From Clytia hemisphaerica (Eukaryota > Cnidaria > Hydrozoa > Leptothecata > Clytiidae): 64,000 bases of DNA. Where the stretch lies: NCBI GenBank assembly GCA_902728285.1, contig CACVBU010001193.1:248001-312000 (forward strand), written 5' to 3'. The position numbers and the translations under genes were made by a program. Below the pieces are notes generated by a model, which was not told where the DNA came from, did no database searches, and saw only the letters and a list, made by a program, of their open reading frames with translations. Positions 1 to 11,600 of this stretch are shown one piece after another (position 1 is the stretch's first letter; each line of letters opens with the position of its first letter).

Positions 1-1848
1 GCCATTATCGGAAGTTCATCTACAGTCTGAACCTGTTCCTTTTGTGAAGAAGTTGAGTCCATGCAAACGTTCAGCTGTAAGTATTTTAGATTAATCTTTA
101 ATTCATTGTGGGGGAATTTTTTCCACTGCTGAGATCTTGATTCACAGAACACTTGTATTCCTCAGAAATTACGAGTTTTATTATTCAGGTTTTCTCTGTA
201 GGATGAAGTTTCCCTTTATCTTTGAGGGCATATTTTACTCTCACAACTTCTTTTTTCACAAAAAAAACTAATCTAAGGTTTAACATGATCACTGTTTTTC
301 TCTTTTGATATAGGGATGAAATTTATAACAATCTTTCAAAGGTCTTTTACATAAGAAAGAGTCTAGGTGTTAAAACAGCTCTTGAAAGAACGTTGAAACA
401 TTGTTTTTTATTGCGATGGAAAATTGAACCTTTCCTTTACAAACAAATGAAAGATATAAAAGGCTAGTTTTCCCTAATGGAAAGATTAAGGTCGTAGGTC
501 TAATTTTTATTCTTTTGAGGTCGAATAAACACCAAGAGAAGAAATTTCTCTAGCTTTCACAAGCTTCTGATGAATAATCTTTCTGAAAATTAAAAAGCAA
601 TCAAAAATTTAACACCTGCTTCTCTGCTTACATTTTCAGTTTTCTTCATTGTTTTCTTTTCTTGTTAAGAAAAACTATTACAAGTTCCAAAATATTTCCC
701 TCTCGTGCGTTGTGTTTAGAAAAATGCATGTAAATTTCCACATATTATTTTTCGTGTCATTTTAAAATATGATAAATATTATTTGATGAAATAATTTTCC
801 CTTCTTTGAAGCTTCCCATCTGGTCGCGGTGACTGGTGCAAAGTTTCCCCCTATTTTTGTTGATCCTGTTTTTTGAAAAACAGGTCCCATAGATCAACAC
901 CATATGCTCTTTTTCCTGTAGCCTGATATTTAGATTAATCCGGCGAAAACATTTGAAGTATTATCCATCTTGTGAATATTATTTTCAAGTTTTCAAGGTC
1001 ACTAATCTTCTGAATATGTTTCTACTTTCTTTGTAGGATTATCTGGGAGATCTATTAATTTCCATGTGTTACAATCCGACTTCAAGTCAGATTAATATTG
1101 TCGTGATGAAATGTACCAATTTGAAAGTGATGGATATCACGGGAAGCTGCGGTATGTTTCTCTATTAGTTTTGATCTCCCTTGCCTTTTCATTTTATTCA
1201 TTCATTAAAAACTGACCAAAATGGTATAAAGATGACCATGATAAAACTTTCACATACAATGTCACACGCAATTTAAGAATGATAATGTTTTCATTCACAT
1301 TGTTCATTCCTATAGAAGCCCTCAAAATATCTTTAATCCCATTGCGTACCTTTCAAACTTATCTTTGTCACGGAGAAAAGTTTACAAAATCATAACTATT
1401 GACGAAAGCCAGTCCGAAAGATAATCGTTTACAATTCTCTAACAAACAAATCAATCTACTAATGTTTCCTTATTCTAATGACCTACTACTGTCTTTTCTG
1501 GTCATGTTGTTAATTTGTCATTCGATTTTTCCTTCGCTAGATCCGTATGTCAAAATCTACCTAGTCTATTCTGGCAAACGAATCGACAAGAAGAAAACGA
1601 GCATCAAACGGAGAGCGCTCAACCCAGTATGGAATGAGAATTTCGATTTCGACGTTCCCATTGATAAAATTCGTGAGATTTCTTTCATTTTAACTGTAAC
1701 AGACTTTGACCGCTTATTACCGAACGAAGCTATCGGACAAGTGATTATTGGTTACCGGACGGCTGGTACTTCTCTTAAACATTGGACTGAAATGATGAAT
1801 CATCCCCGCAAACCCATTGCTATGTGGCATAAAATCATCAAATATTGA
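1..1848 (+). CDS. Synaptotagmin family protein, 3' part (C2B domain), three exons
   Basis: Three exons join in phase: 1-76 (donor GTAAGT), 1037-1151 (donor GTATGT) and 1541-1848 (stop TGA at 1846-1848). The 5' part lies outside the window. The joined peptide starts in the C2A-C2B linker and gives a full C2B domain: GDLLISMCYNP, then a Ca-binding loop 1 segment NLKVMDITGSCDPYVK, a polybasic strand KRIDKKKTSIKRR, LNPVWNE, a loop 3 segment TVTDFDRLLPNEAIG, and the typical C-terminal helix HWTEMMNHPRKPIAMWH. Aspartates in both loops are kept, so Ca-dependent phospholipid binding is plausible. Family members act as Ca sensors for vesicle fusion on synaptic or secretory vesicles. The exact paralogue is not decided; the C2B resembles the synaptotagmin 1/7/9 group. 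No clear AATAAA follows the stop. Confidence 0.88.
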
Positions 1849-2499
1849 AATCTCTCCGTTTCTGTTAACGCACTCATGGGTTATATTTATGTGTATAAAA
1901 ACAACTTCAATTTTTTTCTGTGCACCACTGTACAACTATGTCAAGGGGTCGTATTTTTTCTTGCTATATTTTTATTAAGTCAAAGTAACGGGATCGCTTT
2001 CGGTTATATTATCTTTCGTTGGCTGTAATAATGTCGTGATGAGGTCGTCTTATGCAAGAAAAAACATTTATTTTTTAACTTATTTATTTGATACAATTCA
2101 CAAGTGTATAAAATTTAATTAGATTTAGTAGGGATTTTTTGTTCTCAAATTTTATTTGAACAGCAGCGACTTGAGTTTACGTGCCTCATGATCGAAGGGA
2201 TGAGAAAATCTAACAGGATAGATATTTGAAGCTTCTGATGAAGAAGGATAATTCTTATAGAATATATAATTCCATAGAACCCAGCAAGGCATAGAATAGC
2301 ATAGAATGAAGTTACAAAAAATACCACGGCTTAACGTTCTGATCTACTACGATTTTAAATCTCAACGTCTGACTGGTTGGCTGTGGTTTTGAACAAAACA
2401 TTCTGTTAATCTGATCCTTTTAAGGGACGAATGGGATTAAGCTGTTCTTTTTTTTTCAAATAATCGCCATCATAAATCAATGCGTAGGCTGGAGCTTTC
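1849..2499 (+). other. 3' flank of the synaptotagmin gene
   Basis: AT-rich sequence with no convincing open frame. It probably holds the 3' UTR of the upstream gene. I see no canonical AATAAA signal and no repeat structure. Confidence 0.4.
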
Positions 2500-2501
2500 T
2501 A

Positions 2502-2735
2502 CACGTTTTTTTGTAAGAACATCCAAAAATTTTGAAGCCTTCGGATGTTCTTAACTTTTTGAGTTTTAAGTCTAAAAATGTTCTTAACATGTTCTTATTT
2601 TCGCCATTTTTTGAGTATTTTTGTTCCTTTTCTTAAGAAAATGGGTGTTTTAGAGTCCGCGAAGCCTTTAAAAATGTTCTTAACTTGTTCTCAACATTTT
2701 AGCCACCGAAACCTTATGTTCTTATAAAAAACGTG
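2502..2735. mobile_element. Tc1/mariner-type MITE with TA target site
   Basis: A 234-bp element flanked by TA dinucleotides (2500-2501 and 2736-2737). Its ends are inverted repeats of about 21 bp: CACGTTTTTTTGTAAGAACA on the left, and CACGTTTTTTATAAGAACA when the right end is read on the minus strand. The interior repeats the word TGTTCTTAAC several times. No coding capacity. TA duplication plus short TIRs fits a non-autonomous Tc1/mariner derivative. Confidence 0.72.
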
Positions 2736-2737
2736 TA

Positions 2738-5067
2738 TCTTATTTCTAAAAGAACACAAGGAAGAATCTTGATCTCGCATTGATGCAAGACGATTTGATC
2801 CCACACTATGCATGCTTTATTAATAGACGATACAAACTCACTTCATAACTGAGCTCTCCTTTTTATGAAAAGGTAATAATCAGATGATATCCTATTTATT
2901 TTTGGTAAAACAAGAATGCTATCAAACTTCAATTACATCTCTCTAGCATTAATAAATTGAAGTCGCTGCTGTTTCATAATGCTTACTGTATAGTTGAAAG
3001 TAGCCAAAGACGCACTTTATACTTTTGAAATATTGTTGCTTAGCTACCACTCTTAGAAGTTCAAAGTGATTTTCAACTTCTAATAATTTCCAGAGGAAGA
3101 TTTTTTTCTTTCCCTTGTTTCTATAGCAGTGGATACGAAGGGGTGTGGCGTTGGAATGAGTGGACTATTGTTTAAAGCTTTCCATTCGTCAACTCTAAAC
3201 AATTCTGAATAAAATTTTACTAAAAACTATATTTTTCCTCTGTAAATTTGTAAGAATTCTAGAATTTTGTGTTTTTTTTTCATTTGTAAACTTTGTCTTG
3301 ATGTAAAAAATCATTGAACGAAATGATTAACCTGAATGAAAAAGAAATAGACTAATGGGAATTAAAAACCTAATTAAGTATTATTTGAATTAATTGCCAC
3401 TGCTAGCTGATTTACTTTAAACGACTGCATGCTATCCTGCTTTATCGATTACAATTAGTCTCTATTTTTTCAGGCAGTAATTTAAGTCAGGAGTCCGGCA
3501 GACTTGAAACCCCGTTGATTCCGATTACACATACCGATTTTTCTTACCTCTTTTGGATCAAATCTTCCATTCAAAAGGTTGTGACTTTCGATCCTAAAAT
3601 GATATAAAAAATTCAAACACACTTATGAAATCAGTGATATTCAAAATTTGTTTTAAAATCAAAATTTTCAATTACCATTAGTGGATACCCCTTAAAACCT
3701 ACAAAAAATACCCTCTATCTCAAAATTTAAGTCGAATTTTAGGCTGATACTTTCTGTGTTGTAAGTACACTGTCTATGGTTTTCTTCCCTAGCAGTGATG
3801 TTTTGTAGAAACTAGTTTTCAGTCTTTCAAGAGGAATTAGATCATTGGTACCTAAATATTTTTAAAACTGCGTTAAAATCAAAATGCACCTTAAAACCTA
3901 CACTACTGCACCTTCAAACCTACAAGCAATGAGCTCTTACTCACAACTTACTGAAACTGTGAAATTGCAAGCCAGGTGCTGAGCCGTGATTCAATTGATC
4001 AAATACTGGCTAGAAATCCATTCCCAAAACAATAGTTGTATTAAATCTCCATCAATAATTTGTGACATGCAATATGACCGTGTTTTGAGAAAGTCGATTT
4101 TCAGATTTAATTGGCCACTACCATAAATGAGCTTTAAAATAGAACTTTGAGGGCCGTACGATTTCTTTGGGGTCTAACCATGAAGAAGAAAATTATTTTT
4201 TCATACCTACCATAAGTATAATATAGAGGTTTTATGACCTTAGATTCAATTGTGTAATCTCTACAATAAAGGTCATAATATTTTGATAATTTTGGTTATT
4301 TTAACGTTTTTCATAATTTAAAGTTCCGGCGAGAAAGTCGATTTTGGGCTATCTCTTTAATTTAATCGAATATTTCAATTCGGAAGGGGTTGGCAGACTT
4401 ACAGGCTATACTCTGAGCCTTATTGGACTATTTTAAGTCTTAAGTCTCATGTTAAAACTCAGAGTTAAAACTCTACCCTTCCAACCTACTTTAGAGCACT
4501 TACAAATCGATTGTGGTTCAAAAACTTCCCGGTGGATTTCCCTTTTTTCTCAAATATTATGACCTTGATTGTAGGTCCGACAAACTTGATTTTTTGAAGG
4601 GATTTTTGATAAAATTTTGAATAAATATCTTCGAATTTTACGACACTTTGAGATAATCGAAATTCTCGAAATTAGGTATTTTATAAAAGTACATTTGTAG
4701 GAGGTCAAAACTATAAAGATACATCCGATTTTTACTATAAACCCAAATGGCTCGTGTGGGGTCATATCTTGTCCCAAAGTTTACAAATTTGATTTGTTTT
4801 GAAGTTCAAGTTGAAGTTCATTTCGTAAAGTCTTTCTTTCTTTTTAAACACTATCAAAAATATTTAAACTCTGAGGTACAAAAATACTATGAAAATATAC
4901 TATGGATATCTCTCTAAAATTTGGTTGTATAAAAATTGAAGATTATAGAATATAATGTAGAACATAAAAAAGATAATATAAAATGTACAAAGTGACTACA
5001 AAATAAATATATTAGTTGGAACTAACCAACTTTTTGTTAACAGTTACTCCCCTGTGTCACAGACCCG
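2738..5067. other. Intergenic AT-rich DNA, no gene seen
   Basis: No exon with paired splice sites or conserved protein signal was found. The stretch 4318-4440 (GCGAGAAAGTCGATTTT, then GGCTATACT...GCCTTATTGGACT) loosely resembles 33490-33615, suggesting a diverged dispersed repeat. The words CCTTAAAACCTAC and GACCTTGATTGTAGG recur imperfectly. Nothing else is supported. Confidence 0.35.
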
Positions 5068-5070
5068 GTA

Positions 5071-5491
5071 GGGCTTCGGCAAATTTTTTTTCGGTACATG
5101 GACGGGAGTATCATCGACGGTCGGGAGTATCTCATCTTTGTTGTTTGGTATTGTTGTTTGGAATTGCTTAGGTCAGGGTTGCTAGTAACGGCTCGAATTT
5201 CAGTCAGGTTAAAAAAGGGGCAATTTTACCCATATTATAATAACATTACTCCCGTCTTTTTTGTCATTCTATAAGTATTTCCAAATTTTGTGTTCTGCTG
5301 TGCGAGTGTGGCTCAACGGATAGCGCGCTGGGTTTCTGATCAGAAACTCTTTCATTTGGTGGGTTCGAACCCCGGTCGGGTCGATATTTCAAGATTTAAG
5401 ATAAGTTTAAGATACTCTCGCCCGTCGATGATACTCCCGACCGTCAAGATGAGATACTCCCGACCGTTGATGATACTCCCGTCCAATTTTG
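5071..5491. mobile_element. Composite inverted-repeat element containing a tRNA-like segment
   Basis: The left part (5089-5139, GGACGGGAGTATCATCGACG onward) reappears inverted at about 5437-5486. Further inverted copies of the GATACTCCCG word lie between 5410 and 5440. The left about 190 bp is nearly identical to the left part of the MITE at 24228-24485, so both belong to one family. Here the right half differs and carries a tRNA-like segment with Pol III boxes. Either a SINE inserted into a MITE, or this is a distinct subfamily. Confidence 0.6.
5302..5386 (+). repeat. tRNA-derived (SINE-head-like) segment
   Basis: An A-box-like sequence TGGCTCAACGGATAGCGC begins at 5309, and a perfect B box GGTTCGAACCC lies at 5362-5372, about 50 bp downstream as in a tRNA gene. 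The T arm folds (GGG/CCC around TTCGAAC). The anticodon region is a perfect 5-bp stem with an even-numbered TGATCA loop, and the acceptor stem does not pair. It is therefore read as a tRNA-derived promoter or pseudogene rather than a working tRNA. Confidence 0.6.
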
Positions 5492-5673
5492 ATCCCCATT
5501 GGGATTTTGATAGAAATTTTTATCACCGTTGTGAGAATAACTCTAAGGAAAGGTCAGAGCGACAGTTTCCATACAATAAAGGAACTCTATAAAACTCCAT
5601 AGTAAAATTCCACGAAAGTCTGTTCCAGCATTTTGGATAAGAGTAAATTTGACCCAACGAATAAAAGCTCCCT

Positions 5674-8600
5674 TCATCCGTCATCTCTTTCAACGTAAAC
5701 GTACGACGTCGGTAGATGAGGTTGAACGAAAGCGGCTGAACCCCTGGTTGCCGCAGGGTGCACCAGAAATTGTGGCCTCCCCGTCGGTTGGAGGATGGGT
5801 GTAGTTGGAATTAGAGGTGGATGCGTTGGATGTGTGAATTGTCTTTGTCGTGGTGGGTAGATGGAAATTTGACCTGGTGGTGCGGAGGAATGGGGTGGTG
5901 GGCGGTGTAATTGAAGGAAGGCTGGGTGGCCAGGTTGTACGTATATGCCAGTTGGTACAAGCATTGGTGTTCGAACTGAAAAAAAGAACAGTGTAAAAAA
6001 TACATTTGAGAAATAGGGGAATTAATATGTGTGATTTTCAATGAAATTTGTGATTTTATTATAAAGAGCTCTTTAACAAATTTGCCAATTTCTTTCAGTA
6101 TCACGTAAAGTGAAAGCATTTTAGATAATCTAACCATGGCAAAGGATAGCCCTTGACCAATTATACATTAATAATTATAGAGCCAGATAATTTATGCAAG
6201 CGGTTAAAACTTTTTGGCAACAATAGTTGATGAATCTTTACGAGAAAATAAACATACAATAATGAGAAAAAATGCGGCCAATGAAATGTACCTTGTTGTG
6301 AAGATACAGTTGACACTTTTAATCCTTCACTCTCAAAAAGTTGACCACCTGTAGTTGGCGGGTGACGAACCAACGATACAGGGTAGCGCGGTCGGTTGCC
6401 AGGGTATACAACCGCTGGCGGTGGGTGCCGCATTAAATGTGATATTGGTGGAGAAGGGTGGCGATGTGCTTCCTTTTGAACAGGTATCAGTTGTAAGCCT
6501 CCCTCACCTTTGACAGGGATAATGGGTATGGTGCCCATTTCAGTATTGATGGCTACCAGGTTGTTGTCAGCTTCCTCCTTACTGTTGCTTGACAGAGAAT
6601 GTAGGGTGACTTCTCCATTAATGATTTGGTTGAGCAACTCGATCGGTACGTCTAATGCAGGTTTCAGGGCTGGTTGGCCATCTTGCTTTTGTGGAGGCTT
6701 ATTTTCTGGCTGCTTGACATCAGTGGCATCAAGGTGATCCCTGATGTTCATTTGCAATGGAATAGCTTTGATGTTCGGTGGCAATGATTTTAATGCTAAT
6801 GATGAAATGACCGGTATGTTCGAAGGAAGGCAAGTAGTTCTCTCCGAGTCCATATTTCCATCTTCCTTCTTTGTATCATATATTTCCGTTGTTTTGATTG
6901 GTTTGATGGTTCGCGGTGGATTGTCTGATTCCAAATTGCTGGTGGATTGGCGGACCGTTTCTACCAGCTGTTGTAATGGTGATCCTATTACGAAATGATA
7001 CGGATGCTAAACTACATTCATTATTTTCAGAATATTTGGTATGCTTGATTAAGTGCATCAAACGATGTACAACGTGTCGTCTACAGGCAAAGAGGTAAAG
7101 CAAAAGTCTTACGTCCTTTAGATGTATCTTCAATTTTTTTATTTTTGGATAATTGGAGATTTCCGAGTGAAGGCGACAGAACATCAGTATGTGAGGAAAC
7201 TAAAGGTCTCTTCTTGTTGAAGTTGCCGAACATTTTACGTTCATGCATATCTTGACGATCTAGAAGGGAAAAACATAGAAAGAATCAAAGGATGTTCAAA
7301 ATATAGATGCTTCAAAAAGACATCAATCTTACTTATTTATATCTATGACTATGACCTTTAAAAATCGATTCCTATAGTTTCATAAAAGATTTAAGCCAAG
7401 GGCATCTTATCTGACTCTTCTTGAAGTAAAAAACAAGCACAATGCATGTTGGACCTACCTAATGCAAAATGTAGAATGGAAATAGAAAAATAAGTAAAAT
7501 AAGAAACGTATAGGGACTGACAAAAATAAACAAATGGTCATCAAAATTCGACAAAAATACGAGAAATAGTTTATTAGCAATTCTTGAGACTTAGTTTTCA
7601 AGCAAGGGTAGGCAAAATCCAAAGAAAAAATAAATGTATTATATTTTGAGTTGCAATGATCCATAATGTTCCAATTAGATCTGATTAGATTGTTAAAAAC
7701 TAATTTTACAAACAAAAGTTTTTGTTTCATACGGCGAAAACAGTTCCGGCTTCAAAAATCATTTTGATGGTTGGCATTGTTATCAATAATGTTTTTGTGT
7801 GAAAATCAATCTCGAGAAAATGCCAAAAAACCGGGGTTTCCAGCATATTTCCGCCGGAAATTTTTTTTTGTCGAAAATCGGGCTCCATCACATTTTAGGC
7901 ATTACCATTTTGCATCATTGTGCAAAAAATCGAATGAGCCAATCCTGAGAAAAGCTTGCATTAGACGGGCGGACGGAAGAAACTTAATTTAAAGGAACTC
8001 CAAAAAGACACAGGTGATTTGATACCGAGTTTAAATGCAGCCGGTGTTCGAACCAACGTGGCAGCAATATGAAAGGATTACCTATAGATTGTGGTTCACC
8101 TCCTGTCCAGGTTCCAGCTACCATGGGAAAACGATGAGTTTTTTGTTTCTTTAAATTATTGAAGTCGCCAGCTAAATAAATTTTTTTTTTCGAGAATTAA
8201 ATACATTGGGTCTTTCGAAAATCTAAAATCCCAATGAGTAAAATACTTTAATGGGATAAATTTCCGCCGGGATTAAATTTAGCAGATTTCGCGGATTTGG
8301 GTGTCATCCACGAAAGAATGGAAAGGCCTTATCCGCGAAATACTTTTGAGAAAAACTCGAAAAATGTAAAATAACAACTTTTATAATGTTTACGGGCAAC
8401 AGAGAAGCGCTAATAATGCGTATTTCGACAGCAAACATGCATAATTTGGTGTAAAAAGGCACAAAATATTGAAAATATTGTCTTCCTAAACCCCGCGAAA
8501 ATTTATCCCGTAAAAAGATAATATTTAGGGTCTACACATGGGGTTACCAGATCAAAAAAAAATTGCCTTATAGTAGGGGGCCACACACAAAGGAATACAG

Positions 8601-11600
8601 CCGCTTTAAGACAAACTAACTGTCAGCTCTTTACTGTGATTTGACCTCAAATCTTATCTTGATCGTACTGACGTCGGTATGATTTTGAACTTCGAGCGGC
8701 TATATTTCTTTGCGTGTTTTAGTCAGAGAGTTGTTGTAATACATTTTTTTGCTCTCTCAGATGGTATCAATCATTTTCGTTTATTTTGACTTTTGAAAAT
8801 CAGCTATTTCTCTACCCCTTATTTCCCTTGCAGTTTTGCCTATGGCGTTACTATTTTGGTCATAAAAAGGGCCTAATCCGCGTCCTCCCTCTCAAAAATA
8901 TCTTGTAATATACTGTTCTTTGGAATAGACTAAAAATGGCTAGGTCGTAGAAAAGATGTCACGGGACCTAAGGCTTGGCCCCCTACTATTAGAAATGAAT
9001 TCGCAAAACTAAACCATACGAGCCAATAAAAGTTGCTTACGTCTGCATATTTCGACGGAAGTGACAGAATGATTGCGAAAGTCTTGTTGACCCAACATAT
9101 CTAAAATGTATTGAAGTTGAAAAGATGTATCAATCTCGAACAGCAACAACTTAAGAAAAATCTTCATTGGAAATACAAATACCATGACAAAAGAAATGAA
9201 AAAGAAAATAGACATTTGAGAAAACTTTAATATAGACTCTTACCTAATTCTTGAAGGATTTTAATCTATAAAGAAAGATATACGACAATGATTCCCAAAT
9301 CTTTCGAGAATCTTTTTGAATTTGAAAATAAAAGAGGGCTGTAATGTCGGGGAAATTCCCAAAAGACAACCTTACATACAATTTTCCGTAAAATTCTTAA
9401 CCCTAACAGCCCTAAGCCTAGTTTTGAGTTTTAAGCAATTTAAGCTGGGCTTTAAGTCATGTTTCACAATTAAATCATAAAACCTGATCTAGACAACCTA
9501 CGAGCCTCAAATCTGCACAGGAACTCTTAATAAGATTTTATTAAAAGTCTGGAAATTTCTTCGAAATATACGTAAAAAACAACAGCGTGGTAGATTCTAC
9601 ACACCCCTTCGGAGCTAAAAGGAAAGAAAGATTTTACATGCATGTGAAAAAACATAACACAATTCACAACAAAGATAAATTTTGTTTGGCCAAAGTGGAA
9701 TAAGAACAGAAATTAACTTGAGCTCAGTAGAAATGTCAACATAAATCTCACCTTTTCAGCACTGAGTATTTGAACAATAGAATTGTATTTCTTCTCTGTA
9801 GCTATCTTTAAAGCTGTTTTACCAAACTGAAAGAGTTTAAAGGAGAACAAGCTACATGCTGAATGGACCTACCTGAAGATTGATGTAATAAGACAATTGA
9901 GAACATGGCAACATTAATATGATAGTGCAGAATAATACATGAACAATTAGAGAAATCTAAGAAAATCTGTTTTCCGGCAATTCTCGGCTGTTCTGGCGAT
10001 TTTTAGAAAGTTCCGACTACCAAAATCAGTTTCGTTGAAAATTGAACCATGCTTAATCTTGGACATTCTTATAAATAATGTTTTTGTTTGAAAAAACGAA
10101 GAAAAATGAAAAAGTCCATTGAAAATCTGCGATTTCCAGCATATTATTTTCTGTCATTTTCAGCCGGTAAACAATTTTTGTGAAATATTTTAGGCATTGC
10201 TAGTATTGCTTTGAGCAAAAATTAAGAAAAAACTAATGATGAAATCTCGAGAAAATGAAAAAAACCTGGTTTTCCGGCATATTTCCGGCATTTTCGGCCG
10301 GGAAAAAATGTTTTTCGAAAATCGGGCTCCGTCACATTTTAGGTATTGTTATTTTGCATCAGTGTACAAAATTTCATTAAAAAATATAAAGTACAGCTCG
10401 CAGTGATCAAAGCACTTTTTCTCTGTGAGACGGAAAATTTCTTGATAGAGATATTTAGTTATACAGTGACACCCGCAGGCCCCACCATGGTTGGGGCGGA
10501 GGGCCAGAAAATTTTCAGATATTTTACCCCCTAGAGGTTGGCTAGAAAGGCACTAAAATTTGTTAATTAAAACAATTCAGAATGTTCTTAAAATGCCTAT
10601 CATACAGTTTTAATACAAGATTTCTTTCTGATGGAATTATTCTAGAGAATAAAATCACCATTTCTTGCTAAATGACCATTTCTGACTGAGATGGAAAACT
10701 TTGACAAAAATTTCTGTGAGACGGAAATCCGTCTGAGACGGAAGAACTTTGATCACTGAACTCGAGAAATTCAAGAAATACTGTCTTTCCGGCGAAAATA
10801 GGTTGTTCCGGCGATTTTTAAATAGTTCCTGTTTCAAAAATCAATTGTATTGAAAATTGAAACATGCTTGATGGTGGGCATTGCTATTAATAAATTTTTG
10901 AATGAGAAAAAAATAACCAATTATAAGGAAAAAGTCCAATGAAAATCCAGAAAAACGGCGATTTCCGGCATATATTTCCGGCATTTTCGGCCGGAAAAAA
11001 ATTGTTCTCAAAAATCAGACGCGGCCATGTTTTGGGCATTGTTAATACGCATCTTTGAGCAAATAATCAGAAAAAGCTAATGATAAAATCTCGAGAAAAG
11101 TTGGTAACAGACGAACGGACGGACGGACGAACGGACGAACGAACGAACAAACGGACAACGGTTAACCTCCAGGTCGGTCCAAAAAGAGTGATCCTGATGT
11201 AGGCGTGCTTTGTCGAACAAGACTTGTTTTAACCATATTTGGAAAAATGAGAAAACCTGTTCGAAGTCGGTAAATTTACGGTTTTACCATCGAAAAAACG
11301 ATAAAAAAAGAATTTTTGAGCTCACCTTATTTTTGAGGTCAGTATTGGCTCCAGCTTTGATAAGGATTAAGCAGATCTCGAATTTGTTTGCTTCAACTGC
11401 CCAATGTAAAGGCGTCATCTTTAACTGTAGTTAGAATGACAAATGACGTATTTGGAGAAGCAAGAATAAGTCTCAATGAAAAGTGAACGGTTAAATCTTT
11501 ATAAAACCTTTAAGTGTAGCTTAAATTGTTACATCCCTGTATCTCGAATCCCCATTGGCTGAAAATTAGCTCTCAAGTGAAGCCATATTTTCATCCATGT

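Noticed and set aside
5302-5386. Functional tRNA gene
   Set aside because: The acceptor stem does not pair and the anticodon loop has the wrong size.
5290-5592. 100-codon frame across the tRNA-like region
   Set aside because: Overlaps the tRNA-derived segment and inverted repeats; non-coding element.
6876-7184. 102-codon minus frame overlapping GABP-beta exons 8-9
   Set aside because: Does not agree with splice phase; the acceptor at 6985 gives a continuous long frame instead.
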